NCBI GenBank assembly: GCA_954871525.1 | Contig: OX940860.1 | Span: 53,432,724 to 53,496,723, forward strand | DNA: 64,000 bases | From: Parietaria judaica | Taxonomy: Eukaryota > Streptophyta > Magnoliopsida > Rosales > Urticaceae | Reading direction: 5' to 3' | Part shown: piece after piece, positions 12,701-24,632 of the stretch | Numbering within the stretch: the stretch's first letter is position 1 | How the letters are laid out: every line of letters starts with the position of its first letter | Translations under genes and position numbers: made by a program | The notes under the pieces: generated by a model | Seen by the model: the letters and a program-made list of their open reading frames with translations, nothing else | Database searches by the model: none | What the model was told of the DNA's origin: nothing

Positions 12701-13733
12701 AAGAAAATGGAGAGGAAAATGTTGTTTGTTTCATTGAGGTTGGAAGGCTATTTATACATCTACAAGTATTCTAGATTATTCTACTTCTACATTATTCTAA
12801 GAGTAATAAATGCTTTTTAGATAATTCTAATTCTAGGTGACTAACCTAGATTGTTCTAGATATATAATATTCTAACACAACACAACGCGCGCGCGCATAT
12901 ATATATATATATCTTTTTACTCTAGACTTTGTTTTTGTCTATTTTTTCTAAAAAATATATGTCCCAAAATACCCTTAAAGTAGGTTGACTTTTATTACCT
13001 TGACTTTTGTGTGGCAGGTAAGGTTCCAAGTTCACAGTGTGAGTTACCCTCCAATTCCAGTTGAACAGCCAAAGGATTCCAAGCCATTTGCTCCCATGGT
13101 TATCACGGTAAATAAATCTTAAAATGATTACATTTCTATTCATTATATCGAATATGAATCTGCGTTATTTGTGTCTTTCATTTTCTGGATTTTATGAAAC
13201 CTGTTTGAGCGTGGGGAAAACGGACCATGTCATACATCACGTATGCTCTTATCAAGAATTTGATAGAATCCAATCAAATCTATACAGAAAATAATAAGCC
13301 AACGGGATTTAACCTTAATGGTAAACTCCGGAACACTCTTTTCAATCAACAAAAATACATAACGCCTTTCAGTTGAGAATGAGGCGAAAACTCTCCACAA
13401 GATGCACTCGTAAAATGTCCAAAACATCCCTAATCTAAAGACCAATAAGGACAAAAATAAGTGGGCTAAATTACTATTTTGCCCTTTCTTCTCCCGGATG
13501 GATGTAATAGCGGGTCTAACAGAATTCTCTTAGGTGCCAAATCACTTTATACCACTCTTATTCTTTAGCAGTCTATGTTTTCTTTAATCAAATTGCTAAG
13601 ATTAAAAGAGAAAATGCATGGTTTCTAAAATTTTTGGCTTTTGCGTTTGCAGGGATCGTTGGATTCCGATGGGTTAGGCCCGGTTTCATGGTGGGTTGGC
13701 GCCGAGCAGGCCGATGAAGAGGAACAAGCTTAA
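9794..13733 (+). CDS. DNA-directed RNA polymerase III subunit RPC8 (RPC25/Rpb7-like)
   Basis: Pol III stalk subunit, homologous to Rpb7 and yeast Rpc25, which pairs with RPC9/Rpc17 and acts in transcription initiation in the nucleus. I join seven exons by reading frame and GT..AG sites: 9794-9904, 9988-10083, 10996-11083, 11168-11252, 11335-11398, 13018-13107, 13653-13733 (stop TAA), giving about 204 residues. The protein begins MFYLSRIEHTLRVPPHALSR (SHS2/Rpb7 N-terminal domain), continues KLGLCISVYEIDSIEGGF and FTLIMFRPFVGEIIAAKI, then the OB-fold part with LSLGFFDDIYVPANLLP and RVTWIWDFSGEKYIIDMQDE, and ends in the acidic tail EQADEEEQA. Length and order match plant RPC8. The ATG at 9794 is chosen because the family N-terminus starts exactly there; an upstream in-frame ATG (9602-9604) gives unrelated sequence. 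The large fifth intron holds a copia relic and the second intron a foldback element. Confidence 0.94.
10109..10400. mobile_element. Foldback/MITE-like element in RPC8 intron 2
   Basis: The two halves are imperfect inverted repeats: AGCGGC at both ends, then matching blocks around AAGTT and GGTCTGTGTTTTCC..GTCTCTAT (10141-10170 against 10338-10366). The middle has a short GATCAC tandem run (10210-10250). No clear target duplication is visible, so the superfamily is undetermined. Confidence 0.5.
11652..12877 (-). mobile_element. Internally deleted copia relic inside RPC8 intron 5
   Basis: Two related LTRs (11652-11880 and a shorter, diverged 12693-12877) start TGTTAACAAAGAAAATGG and end in TAACA. 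Beside the right LTR lies a tRNA-iMet primer site (complement of GCTCTGATACCA, 12681-12692), and beside the left LTR a polypurine tract (complement of CTCCCCCCTC, 11881). What remains inside is an N-terminal gag piece on the minus strand (MDYKLNGSNYLDWIKTIRLF) and a C-terminal RNase H tail (complement of about 11895-12000, reading DQIGDIFTKALNGVRVEYLC). Protease, integrase and RT are gone. No matching target duplication is visible (11647-11651 versus 12878-12882). It is antisense to the host gene. Confidence 0.85.
12420..12680. repeat. Short tandem repeats within the intronic copia relic
   Basis: Imperfect repeats built from GGCTAATTTCGGAGGTGGGC and AATTTGGAGTAGGATGGC, plus three copies of AAATTTCGAACCCAAAAAATG, lie between the gag fragment and the primer-binding site, in what would be the 5' leader of the element. 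Confidence 0.7.
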
Positions 13734-15405
13734 GTTAAGAGTTAAAATTTAAAAACACAGAGATTAAATTGCTTGCATTTTGTAGCTTAGAGATTCTCCT
13801 TTATATTATTATATTTATGCCTATTTTTTTAGCTCATCTTGTTTCCTAAGTATTAAGTATATTTGAGTAATTGACTCGTAAGTTCGGTTTCTTGTGGAAT
13901 AATTTAACATTTTTTTTTTATCTTGAATTGTACTTTATTTTCCTTGATCGTTAAAAAAAATCAGTTTTCAGCCAATTTTAAGCTGGGTTCAGAGCATATA
14001 CTATTAACTGGACAAATAAACTACTATAGATACACAAAAATAGAGAAATGTCGCGTTAACATATTAATCGAGACACGCGAACTTCTCTAGTCTGACATAA
14101 TAAATATTTTCCGAATTTGATTGTAGATAATAGATTATAATGTTTTTACAAATGTCAAATTAATATGGATGAAATTGGACATTTGACACAAAATTTAGGT
14201 ATTTATGCCGCAGATATCCTACTACTGAAATTGAAATCGGTGGGTATAGAAATAGATAAAAAGATCCCCCAAATGTAAGTCAAAAAAAGCTGAGCATCGC
14301 ACTAAAATTGAAATTTCTATTCCCAATTCTTAAGATTCTTGGACGTTTTCTTTGTCGCACTAATAATATGTACATTCTAAAATAAAAATCTTTGATAAAT
14401 ATACGGTTAGTGCTCCTAATTATTTGGAAAACCATACATTCACATATCATAACTTAATTTAGTTATATTTTGAATCTTATATTCCATCAAGCAATTAGCT
14501 TATTTCTTAAATCATATTGTTATTTTTCACTCATAATTTTGCATTACTTGTATAGACTGATGTCGTTATCTTTTTTATATATATTGAGATTGAAACATTT
14601 TTCATTAGATCTTGAACTATATTTATATCTTAAGAGCACGATATTTAGACAAAATTCTAATAAATACAACTCACTTCAATAGAAATTTGAACCCAAAAAC
14701 AACTAAGTAAAATAATTTGAAAAAATAAAATTTATTGGGCATCATAATCTCTTAAATTTAGTACTGAAGACATATATCTTAAATTTAAACCCAAAAAATC
14801 TATAAATCGCAAACACTCACCGAAAATAAGATGAAGATAGTTCCGTGGTAAAAAATGTTTGAGAGGATGGCATCACCAACCAAACCAAACCAAAATAAGA
14901 AATGTATAAGAAAAAAGAAAAAGAATTTTGTGTATGTGTACATTGGTTTACGTGTAATTATTTTATACAAATAATATTGACTGTAATATTATGTAAATAT
15001 ATATATATATATTTCCTACTTATATATAATCAATTGTATTAGTTTATAAATTTGATTGTAATATTTGACAAACATGCTATGTTTTCTTTCTCTTCTAAAT
15101 CTGAACTAACAACAAAATAGAGTAATAAACTAAAAAGGAAACAATTTTTAGCCAAACATATAACAAAGATTGATTTTAAAGAAACATACGTTGATGTAAA
15201 TTATACTCACTGTTATAAAACCTCCATGTTTCAACAAACGAAGCTACCATATAGCATAATTTGTTAGAGGATATCATTTTATTTGAAAAGATAAATAATT
15301 GATGGGTTTACCAATATTTTTTAAATAGTTTGTCCTCTCTTATTATGATGATGACGAAATATTATAAAGACAATATAGTACCTATGTTTTTAGGCGTTTG
15401 ACGCA
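13734..15405. other. AT-rich intergenic region
   Basis: Contains the RPC8 3' flank and then very AT-rich sequence with short TA runs (15000-15010). No gene, RNA or delimitable repeat is supported. The 3' terminus of the Helitron (expected on the minus strand left of 15406) should be here but I could not identify it. Confidence 0.4.
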
Positions 15406-18400
15406 TTAATATTCTGGAACATTTCGTGGTAAACAATATTTTTAATGAGCGTTGGGTCATCCATGTCTTCATCCGCATTTATTATGGTAATTCCGGCTCT
15501 TGATACTCTTCGAACGGCCACATAAAGTTGTTCATGAGTGAAAACATGTTACATTGTTGTTTCTTTATTTGTCACTTTGAAATGTAATCAATATGATATT
15601 TAAAATATAAATTTTGTACTTATTTTGGTAAGTAGAAGCCCACATGTTTAAAGGATTGTCCTTGACTTTTATTTATTGTCATCGCAAAGCAAGGTGTCAA
15701 GGGTATTTGACGACATTTAGTTTAAAATGCCACTTTCCTTCAATAGATGACAATAAATCCTCGGTATCGTAAAGTTTTTTACCTTGAATCTTCCCAGAAT
15801 TTATATCGCCTCTCACAAACCATTTTCCAAACAATTAAGGATAAACTGAGTCGATGATACTTTTCAACGGGTCAATAGTGTGGCATATTGTAATGTTTGG
15901 TGGAAGCTTCACTAATTAATTCCCCAAGTCTTCATACATCGACTCATTGCCTATTTCAAACATTCATTTGTCAAAAACATTTATTTCTTTTGTAGCTTTT
16001 TCTGAAGAGCAACCATTTTGTAGACGCGTGTTCTCATTTAACTCGTAAACTTTGAAAGAAGACCAAGGATATGATGAGTTCAATGAAGATTCTACAATAT
16101 CAGATTGGCTACCCTTTGGAATGACTGGTAATATTTGGCGAAAATCTCCCTCACAAACTAATGTTACTGCACCAAAAGGTTTTGATTCACTGTTTTCGTA
16201 TCTTTTTCTCATTTTATCACACAAGCTTATGTTCAAAGTCTCAAAACAAAACTTATGGGCCATAGGGGACTCATCCCAAATAATCAGATTTTTGTTTTTT
16301 AAGAAGAAATTCAGTAATTTGTGTCCCATGTCGTAATACAGAAGTCGATTCAGCATTAATATCAATAGGAATCTTAAATCTCGAATGTGTTGTTCGGTCG
16401 TTTGATAATAAAAGTGCTGCTATAATGGAAACAACGACAGGTAGAATAATTTTTCTTTTAGATCTAAGTCGTGCGACGGCGGTATTCCAAAGGTATTTTT
16501 CCATATGCCTCCACGCCCATGAATGGAGATCAAGTCCCCTCAATCATTTTGGAATGAACTGAGTATAGCATCATATGCTAATTTTTTACTTCCATTTAAC
16601 GAAGAAAACCCTTTTTGATGTTGGATGAAAAGATCTTCGTTATAATAATCCATTTCTTCATTAAATCAATCTGTTACGTAGTTGACGTGCCAAATTTGGA
16701 TTTGGTAGGGCATTCCATCAATATCTTTCAAACTTTTTCCAATTTTCCATGGTGGATTCTATCTCGAACAAAGTAAATGTTTTAATATGTTCGTCAATCA
16801 ACTCCATTTCCCTCGAGCTAAAAATTTTCCGTTGTGTTGCAGTTACATCTTTAGATAGTCTTTCGCAATGCATGTTCCACAACGTGGGTGCATCAGACAC
16901 TTGACAATTTGTTAAAATCATCACGACCAAATGTTGAAGCTCGTTACTTGATGCCCAATTCGCAGCTTCTGCCAAGCAGTCTGCCCATTCTCTGTCATCA
17001 TCTAACAAACCAAGTGCATAGCAAGCTCCTTTGTAAATGGCGTGTGTAGTACCATTGACTGTCTGAATACTGTAAAATGATGTACACCGTTTAACTATAT
17101 TTAATAGCATTCGCATGTAAAAAGGTTCACCTGAAGAAGAAGAAAAAAGGGATATTTATAAGCCATGTTGTTTTTAGTATTTATAAGTCAAATTTTGTTT
17201 CATTAATTCTATTTATAAAGTGTTACTTTTTATTTTATTAGTTAATGCACGGTAACAAAAATAAATAAGAAATTTAAGCTTAACATTTTATAGTAAAACA
17301 CATGTATTACATTGGTACAGAGGAAAACACGACATAAAAGCATTGCTAATACTATATAGTTAATAACTTAAAAAACTAAGAGTGACTAAATAATAAGCTT
17401 TTTTTTTTCTAGCATACAAAAAAATATATAAGAAACTGAAAGGGGTTGAATTCAAATAATTTTATTGTTTTATTAACTAATTTATGATTAACCAAGTTTT
17501 TTTTTTGCTAGTTCAATGATACATTGGATGATTGTGGGGTTTTGGGTTTTGGGCTTGGGCTGATATGGAAGGCTAATATTTATTTTTTTGGGGACTAAAA
17601 TATAAATAAGTTATTCTCTAATGGATTTTCTAATTGAGCTGGCCCCTGTTGGGCTCTACTTGTGTCCGCCTATGTCTACAATAAGACTTGATTTCAACTT
17701 TCTTAGCTTTCATGTTTGTGCTCCCCAGAGTTGTTGTTCTGTCGGACCATTTATGTATGTATTTGAATACATATTTTACACAACGAGAATGATTGCATAC
17801 TTCAACATTGGTATGAGCATCAAACTTGACAATCAATTTTTTGTTGTGCGGTACCACGAATCGGTGGTCCAATGACACATTTTTTTAAAACCATTTCAGC
17901 TTTGGTCTCCCTTCTCCTATATAAAGGAAACCCGTCTGGAGCAATTGACGTTTCACGATTAAACTTCTTGGTAAATTTCTTTGAACATCGTCCTCTGACC
18001 ATGCAGGGGGAGTTTGGGTTAAGATCTTCGCAACGGCCATGCATCATGAACTTTTTTACTGCATCCGTTGAAAACATTTGCACTTTAATTTGGAAATACA
18101 GCCAATATTATTTTATCAATTTGCTCTTTTTTTTATGGATTTTATGGATTGTGAATCCAAAAATAAAAGCAAGTGGGCATGTGGCAATCCCCTCTTTTGG
18201 AACTCGATGGTATACAAACCTGAAAGTTTAAGGAAAAAACCAAAGTACATTAGCAGTTTAATTGAACATAATAAAAAAAATGAATTTATGTAATGAATGA
18301 AAAACTTATACATAACCACATGACCGAACAGTTTTTCATTTTTGAGATCTGCCATTAATTGTTTGAGCTTTAAGTGAAAAACTTTGCATACAACGTCAAC

Positions 18401-19568
18401 CCAATTAAGATCGTCTTCTTGCTGAATCAACCCAATCACTTCATTTATCTCTGGCCATTTTGGATTGCACGTAAATGTTATGAAAAAAATATGGATATCC
18501 TCCCCATTTGCAAACTGCCATAGCATCTTGATAATTATGGACTCGATAACGCGGTCCTTCGGTATGAGATGGAGGTAAGATAATTGAATTTCCAATTGTT
18601 CTACCATTTGTTTCGCCTCGTTGTACGACATCCATTAAGCCAAAGAATAAGTAAGACGCAATTGGTTTTGATTATTTCGAATCCATCTGAAACGTCCTTC
18701 TTCGATCGCCATATACGCGTCCACTATATACTATTGCAACAATCTAACAACTCTAAGCAGTGTTTGGCCTTCCCTTAATCGTTGTTGAAGTCTGAAACAA
18801 TAAAATTGTCTCAATGTCAATAGTTATTTCTTGGTAGTTCGTGTATCTATGTTTTGAAATTTTATATTCATCCGAAAACCATCTTCTCCATATGGGTGGA
18901 TTAGATGGTACTTCATGGTCATGAAGCTTGGATGTAGTTCAGTAATTCGTTTAAGACTTGTGGCATGGTGTTCAACAACCACATCGTGCTTGAAATTATG
19001 CTCGTTCAAATCACCAACTATTAAACTTGCTACTTCATTGGCGTCCGGCATATTATATTGACGGCCATCTTTATTTCTGGCATTCATCAATCAGAGACTT
19101 AAAGAAGCTTCGACGCATCTCGGTACCTATCCCTGGCCATACAAAAAGATTGTACCAACACATTGTTTTCCTCTAACTTCTTTGAAAGTTCCTTGATGAC
19201 TTCAGAATCAATTCCGCTGTCCCCGAATTGTCTACGCATATCATTCATTTGGTTGGCAGTTTCATTTCCCGTATCATATATGTAGAGTTGTGCAAATTGT
19301 GGTTGTTGTCCATCCCTAGGTAGTAATAAGCCAATTCGATGGTAATTTTTCCACTAATTCTATAGACATATGGTCCTCTCCCACGATTTATCGTTGAGTT
19401 TATACATACACCCATTGACGTAAATGCGAACATTGCATTATACGTCCTTATCTCGTTCCGGAAAGAGATGCTTTTTCTCCCCGATTCGTTGCCTAATATG
19501 TAAGCCAATATTAGAGGTGATTGTTTGAGTAGTGGTAATTTGACACACCCTTCGGAACAACAAAACAT
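15406..19568 (-). pseudogene. Helitron Rep-helicase (RepHel), decayed
   Basis: Successive minus-strand fragments in several frames match the rolling-circle replicase/helicase of plant Helitrons. From right to left: N-terminal region (19245-19568, YNAMFAFTSMGVCIN; 18824-19090), Rep domain (18116-18631) with the HUH-type motif GLPHAHLLLFLD, the following region (17630-18083: CMVRGRCSKKF, then YVFKYIHKWSDR), the linker (16718-17116: LEMHLVV-type region here NELQHLVVMI, ACYALGLLDDDREW), then the Pif1-like helicase: a damaged Walker A (GGIWKNTF across a frameshift, near 16480), HSRFKIPIDI, Walker B LIIWDESPM, GDFRQILPVIPKG (15964-16365) and the C-terminal motif THEQLYVAVRRVSRAGITII at about 15480-15545. 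Multiple stops and frame changes show it is dead. The gap 17117-17629 is AT-rich filler without matching sequence. Confidence 0.88.
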
Positions 19569-19976
19569 GAATTTTGGATTTGTTGATCTAAAATTTATAA
19601 CACCTTAAAACAATAAAACAAAAAGAAATTAGTATAGTTAATCAAGGTTCATAAACTATAAATGTATATAATAAAGTCAAAACACAATTTTCGGATAGAA
19701 TAAAAAGTTAGCAAAACACAATTTAGTTGTTGAATTAAAGACCTGAATATGATCAGTACAATTTTTTGTAAACCACATGTTCTAATCTAAGAAAGATTAG
19801 AGACAGTAAATAATAGGTAATTTCATCAAAAATGACAATCATAGAGAGTACGGAATCACGGTACTAAAAAGAATAATTAAGATAATGAAAAATATAAATC
19901 CTTGTGTACAATTATATAATAAAAGTTAAATATATATTAAAACTAAAATTTACCTTGGAATAACGAAACTTTAGTG

Positions 19977-21300
19977 GAAGTTAATTATAATAATTAGCGG
20001 GCCAGTAGAGTCATTGACTAATTTTTCAGCATCAAATGTTTCTCCAAGTTTTTGCCAGAGAGTCACTTTATTAGTGATTGAGCTGATAAAGTTACGAGGA
20101 AAAATACATTGTGATTGTTAATTAAAAAAAACCAAAAATATTCCATTAAGCATAGGAAATTAGCACAAAAATAACTAAGTCTTACTTATCATAAATGATT
20201 TCTATATCTCTCTTACTAACGCACGCCTTGCCCACGGTTTCAACATCTCCAATGGTAAAAAAAAAAAATACTCTCAATTGCCCACGATTTCTATATCCCT
20301 CTTACTAACACACACCTTGCATCCGATTACATATGCATAACAATTAATTGCCAGTATGTAAAAAACAAAATATACCCAAACAATATGTGAACGGACGTAC
20401 TTGATAGAACGGTGTTGTCATTCACACTTTTTTTATGACATTTGTCGTAACAAACTGAAAACCATGCATATTAGTTGAAGGAATATTCTCAATTTTTGTT
20501 ATACTGTCATTTTCTCTTGAAAATGATTTTGAATTTGCACTCCACCATTTTATATGATCATGTATTTGCGACTAAATTAAAATTTTCTATAAGGCAAACA
20601 TTTCTCTGTACTATTTTTGGCTGGAACCTGCTCGCCAATTTGTTTTTAATTTTCGCGCTCATTAATATTTGCTTAAATAAATAAATAAATAAAAATGAAA
20701 GAACTGGATCAATCACATAAGAAAACATTTAAGAAATTTTTTCAGTTTAAACCAAATAGATGAAAGAAATTTATCTATTGAAAAAAGGGAATATTAAAAG
20801 GGAGAATTTATAAAATAACCATCAATACACAAGAAAATTTTATTATTAACTCTCAAGTTTTCATAATTCTCAAAACAACCTTTCTAAATTTTATGTTACC
20901 AAAATACTCCTAATATTGTTCATTTTTCAGGACGATATATGTCTATTTTTCAATATTAATACGTCCTGAAAAATGGACAGTATTAGGGGTATTTTGGTAT
21001 TTTGATATTTAAAAAGGTTGTTTTTGAAAATTATGAAAATTTTAGAGTTAATAATAGAATTTTTGGTGTATTAAGGGTTATTTTATGAAGTTTCCCTATT
21101 AAAATATGATTTGTATATTTGAACACTACATAAATTGTTTAAAAAAATGTTAGGTATAGAACTTTAGAAAATATATACCATTAATAATAAAATGAGCACA
21201 AAATATAATAAGGAAAAAACTTACATCTTCGTCGATCAAAATCATATCAATACTTATCAACGCTCCATATCTCTTGGTGTTTCGTTATTCCTAAATTCTC
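19977..21300 (-). pseudogene. RPA1-like single-strand-DNA-binding gene fragments of the Helitron
   Basis: Two minus-strand pieces look like the OB-fold region of replication protein A (RFA1-like) genes that plant Helitrons carry beside RepHel. One exon (about 21225-21300) encodes KRYGALISIDMILIDED followed by a good GTAAGT donor. A second (about 19977-20075) encodes VTLWQKLGETFDAEKL and then GPLIIIINFH before a stop. VTLW...GP(V/L)I(V/I)I is the typical RPA DBD signature. The intron region between them has been invaded by the foldback element 20800-21096. The position upstream of RepHel on the same strand fits Helitron organisation. Assignment rests on short motifs. Confidence 0.6.
20800..21096. 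mobile_element. 297-bp foldback MITE with 8-bp target duplication
   Basis: Nearly the whole element is a palindrome: GGGAGAATTTATAAAATAACC at the left against GGGAAACTTCATAAAATAACC at the right (reverse complement), continuing through AAACAACCTTT and CAGGACG/CGTCCTG around the centre at about 20950. The 8-bp duplication TATTAAAA flanks it (20792-20799 and 21097-21104), as for hAT-type elements. It lies within the Helitron relic. Confidence 0.8.
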
Positions 21301-22540
21301 AAAACTCTAACATTGATAATCATATTTTCACTTTGTGGGATAAAATTTTTAAGAGATCCAATTGTTAAAAAAGAAAAGTGTTAAAAATGTATTTGGGATT
21401 TACAAACTCCTTCTATATATATACATATAGATGAGTGCAATGATCAAGATTAATTGGCCATTAGAACATATTTATTTTAAAATTTATTACTTATTTTATG
21501 TAAACGTTGTGTTATGAAATTGGCCTCCAATAATTCTGTATTCATATACTAGTATAAGTGCATTTCAAAAGACTTCCACGATAAAACTGGAAGGATACAA
21601 CGGATTCTTAAGAAAAATTAACAACTATTTATTAGTGATCACTATATATCAAGGAGGAAAGCAAAGGAAGAGACACAAGGAATACACAAACATGTTAATC
21701 ATTTATGTTGAAATGAGTGAATACACAAGCATGTGAAGACAAAACGTAAATATCCTAATGACCAATAATACAGAATTAATACAATATGTTATTTTAAGTC
21801 ATTCTTCAAAAATAAAATATGAGTTTATGTAAAACGTTTAAATGGAAGAACACCAAAACAAATTAAAATACTTCTAGTAGCCCCTTATGTTAATTATATG
21901 CTATTAGTTAATTGTAAGATATTTATTTACTGAAGCAAGTGAGACCTAATAGTTGATTATTGCTATTGATTTTATTTTCCTATGAAATGAATTAACATTA
22001 AACAAAAAGAATATTTCTATGTGTTTGTGCAAAGGCGGAAGTAAGCCTAACACTACATTGACAAAAGTCCAGCCCCATCTTCTTCTTCTTCTCGATTATT
22101 TGGTCATTGGTTCTATTTTCGCACCATAAACTAAATACCTCTTTGTTCTCTTCTATTATTGATAAGTCCAACTATTTTTCCCATGAGAACAACTTTCACT
22201 ATGAGCAAGAAGGATGTGAGGAAGAAAGGCTATAATAAAGTTACGCCTTTACCCCTTAAATATTGATGTTATTATACAAGAAAATTTTCATTAATATTTA
22301 TTATTTGTTTACTATATTACCCTTGAGTTTTCAGGTTATTACTCAAAAATCAAAATAAGACAAATATCGTCTCTACTCTCTATAACTTTATCCACTTTTT
22401 TCCTTAAAAAAAAAAAAAAAAAAAAACTCTATCCACTTTTCTTCATTTGCCTTATGCCCTTTTAATTATTATTTTCTGAATTGTATAAAAAGTTCCAAAA
22501 CATTGTACCTTTTATTCAATACAAAGTATATTAAATATAA
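21301..22540. other. AT-rich region, no gene recognised
   Basis: Contains no supported coding region. A homopolymer A run occurs at about 22407-22427. The Helitron 5' end should lie in or near this stretch but no convincing terminus was found. Confidence 0.35.
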
Positions 22541-22999
22541 GGGTTAATGATGGCAAAAATACTCAAAGTTTGGTCAAAGAACCCTTTGTGTACTTAAAGT
22601 TTAAAAGTGGTGGCAAAAGTACTCAAAGTTGCATTTGGGGAGTTGACCACTCCATTCTCGTAACTCAGTTATCTTACCAGTTAACTCTGACCACGTGGAC
22701 AAACGTGGGTTGCTGACATGATAATTTTTTGCCACGCGGACAAGCCCAATTAGGGGTTTAGTTCGTTGTTTTGTCGTAAACGAGGCTGATGTGGGCTCAT
22801 CCACGTGGCGAAAAATTGTTATGTCAGCAACCCACATTTTTTCACGTGGCCAGAGTTAACAGGTAAGTTAAGTGCGTTACGAGAATGGAGTGGTCAACGC
22901 CCCACATGTGATTTTGGGTACTTTTGTCACCACTTTTAGACTTTGGGTACACGAAGAGTTCTTTGACCAAAATTTAGGTATTTTCGCCGTCATTAACCC
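22541..22999. mobile_element. 459-bp MITE with 9-bp target duplication (Mutator-like)
   Basis: Long terminal inverted repeats starting GGGTTAATGATGGC on the left and GGGTTAATGACGGC on the right (reverse complement), extending over more than 150 bp through ACCACTTTTA, GAGTGGTCA and GCAACCCAC. The 9-bp TAAATATAA is exactly duplicated at 22532-22540 and 23000-23008. A 9-bp duplication and long inverted repeats point to a Mutator-like non-autonomous element. No coding capacity. Confidence 0.85.
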
Positions 23000-23478
23000 T
23001 AAATATAATGTCTATAAGACTATAACGAAAAATATTAATAAATTTTAAATAAACCATATATCGTATAATATTACGTACAATTAGAATCTCAACGAATTTC
23101 GTTTTGTTAGGGAAATTTTTTTCAACCCCTCCTACACAAAATTCATAGTTCCGCCTGTGCTACTCATACATACATATATAAGTAGGTCGATAGTTATAAA
23201 AATTGATGTGGGAAGTATTCCAATAAAGATCAGTTACATACAATCATTCACTCCCGTCATATCTTCTCTAAAACTTATTGTTGTACACTTTATATCACAC
23301 GAATAAACTTATTGGGTGAGTTTCATTTTATATATATATAAAAAAAAAAGTTAGAAAAATAGGAATTCTTAATGCATGAATCTTGTAGTGCCAAATATAG
23401 TTCCTCCTAACACGTCCTTTCTCAATGCCTAGATTTTATGTTACCATGTCACTTGTAGTTTCCTCACTTTCTAGTATA

Positions 23479-23973
23479 AGGGCAAAAGTACCCAAGTTAT
23501 TCGAAAATAGAGCGGCATAGAGCCAAGTTAAAAAAATATGTGGCAAAAGTATCCAAGTTCATCTTTTTTTGGTAAATAGGTAGACCTCGTCCATTTTTTC
23601 GTTAGTTTTTTTACTATTCCGTCAATGATGACGTCAACAAGGCAAATCACATTGCTATTGTAGAGATAAACTGGGAATTCGAGAGAGAAAATGAGAAGAA
23701 AAATAAAAATTTGCGTTGTTGATGTTCAAATAATTTGAGTTTACGTACAAGTTTATATTGATATTCGTGGGTTTTTATCGTTTGAGTTTATTTGTTTCAT
23801 TTGCGTTGACGTCATCACTAACGAAAATAGTAAAAAAACTAACGAAAAAATGAATGAGGTCTACCGATTCACCAGAAAAGGTGAACATGAATACTTTTGC
23901 CATAGATTTTTTAAGTCAGCTCTATGCCGCTCTATTACTGAACAACTTGGGTACTTTTGCCCGTAATAACCCT
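23479..23973. mobile_element. MITE with long terminal inverted repeats
   Basis: Inverted repeats share GGGCAAAAGTACCCAAGTT, then AGAGCGGCATAGAGC, GGTAGACCTC and AACGAAAA, with a centre around 23700. The terminal bases on the left appear eroded (the right end continues to AGGGTTATTAC), so no target duplication can be read. Similar in type to 22541-22999. Confidence 0.7.
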
Positions 23974-23989
23974 AGCTATATAGACTATT

Positions 23990-24409
23990 AGGGTTAATAC
24001 CGGCAGATATTTCTAAGTCGTTTAAAAATGTGTCGATATAGACACGAGTTTTTTTTCAATGTTATATATTCTCAAGTTATAGTTTCCAAAGTTTTTTGAG
24101 ATTTTCATATAAAACTTAACGGACGGTAACTCTCACCTTTTTTTCTTCTTCTTTATTTTAGTCATTATTAATTAATAAAAAGTCTATATTTTAAAATTAA
24201 AAGTATAAAACATAGAATTTTTATTGATAAAAATAATTAAAATAAAGAGAAAAAAAGAGTCTAAGTTAATGTCCGTTAAATTTTTAGATGAAAATCTTGA
24301 AAAATTTGAAAAATTATAACTTGGGAATATATAACATTGAAAAGAAAAGTTAAGTCTGTATTGACACATTTTTAAACAACTTGAGAAAATTTACAGGTAT
24401 CAACCTTTA
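23990..24409. mobile_element. MITE with long imperfect inverted repeats
   Basis: Left arm AGGGTTAATACCGGCAGATA and right arm (reverse complement) AAAGGTTGATACCTGTAAAT pair, and the pairing continues through GTTTAAAAATGTGTC, TTATATATTC and ACTTAACGGAC. It lies directly after the 23479-23973 element and before 24412. No target duplication was resolved. Confidence 0.65.
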
Positions 24410-24632
24410 TTGGGTGCGTTTGGCACAACTTATTTACCCCTATTTTTGTTTTTAAAATAAACTAAACTTCTTTTTAGGTGTTTGGCAAAATTGTTTTTCC
24501 AAAAAAACACAAAATCGATTTTAGATTTTTGTACATGAATCGTAAAAGCTAGAATTTGTAACTTTTGGTTTTTTCTAAAAACAAAAATACGGTTGTAGTC
24601 TTTTTAGCCTAAATATTTTTTTGGGTAAATGA

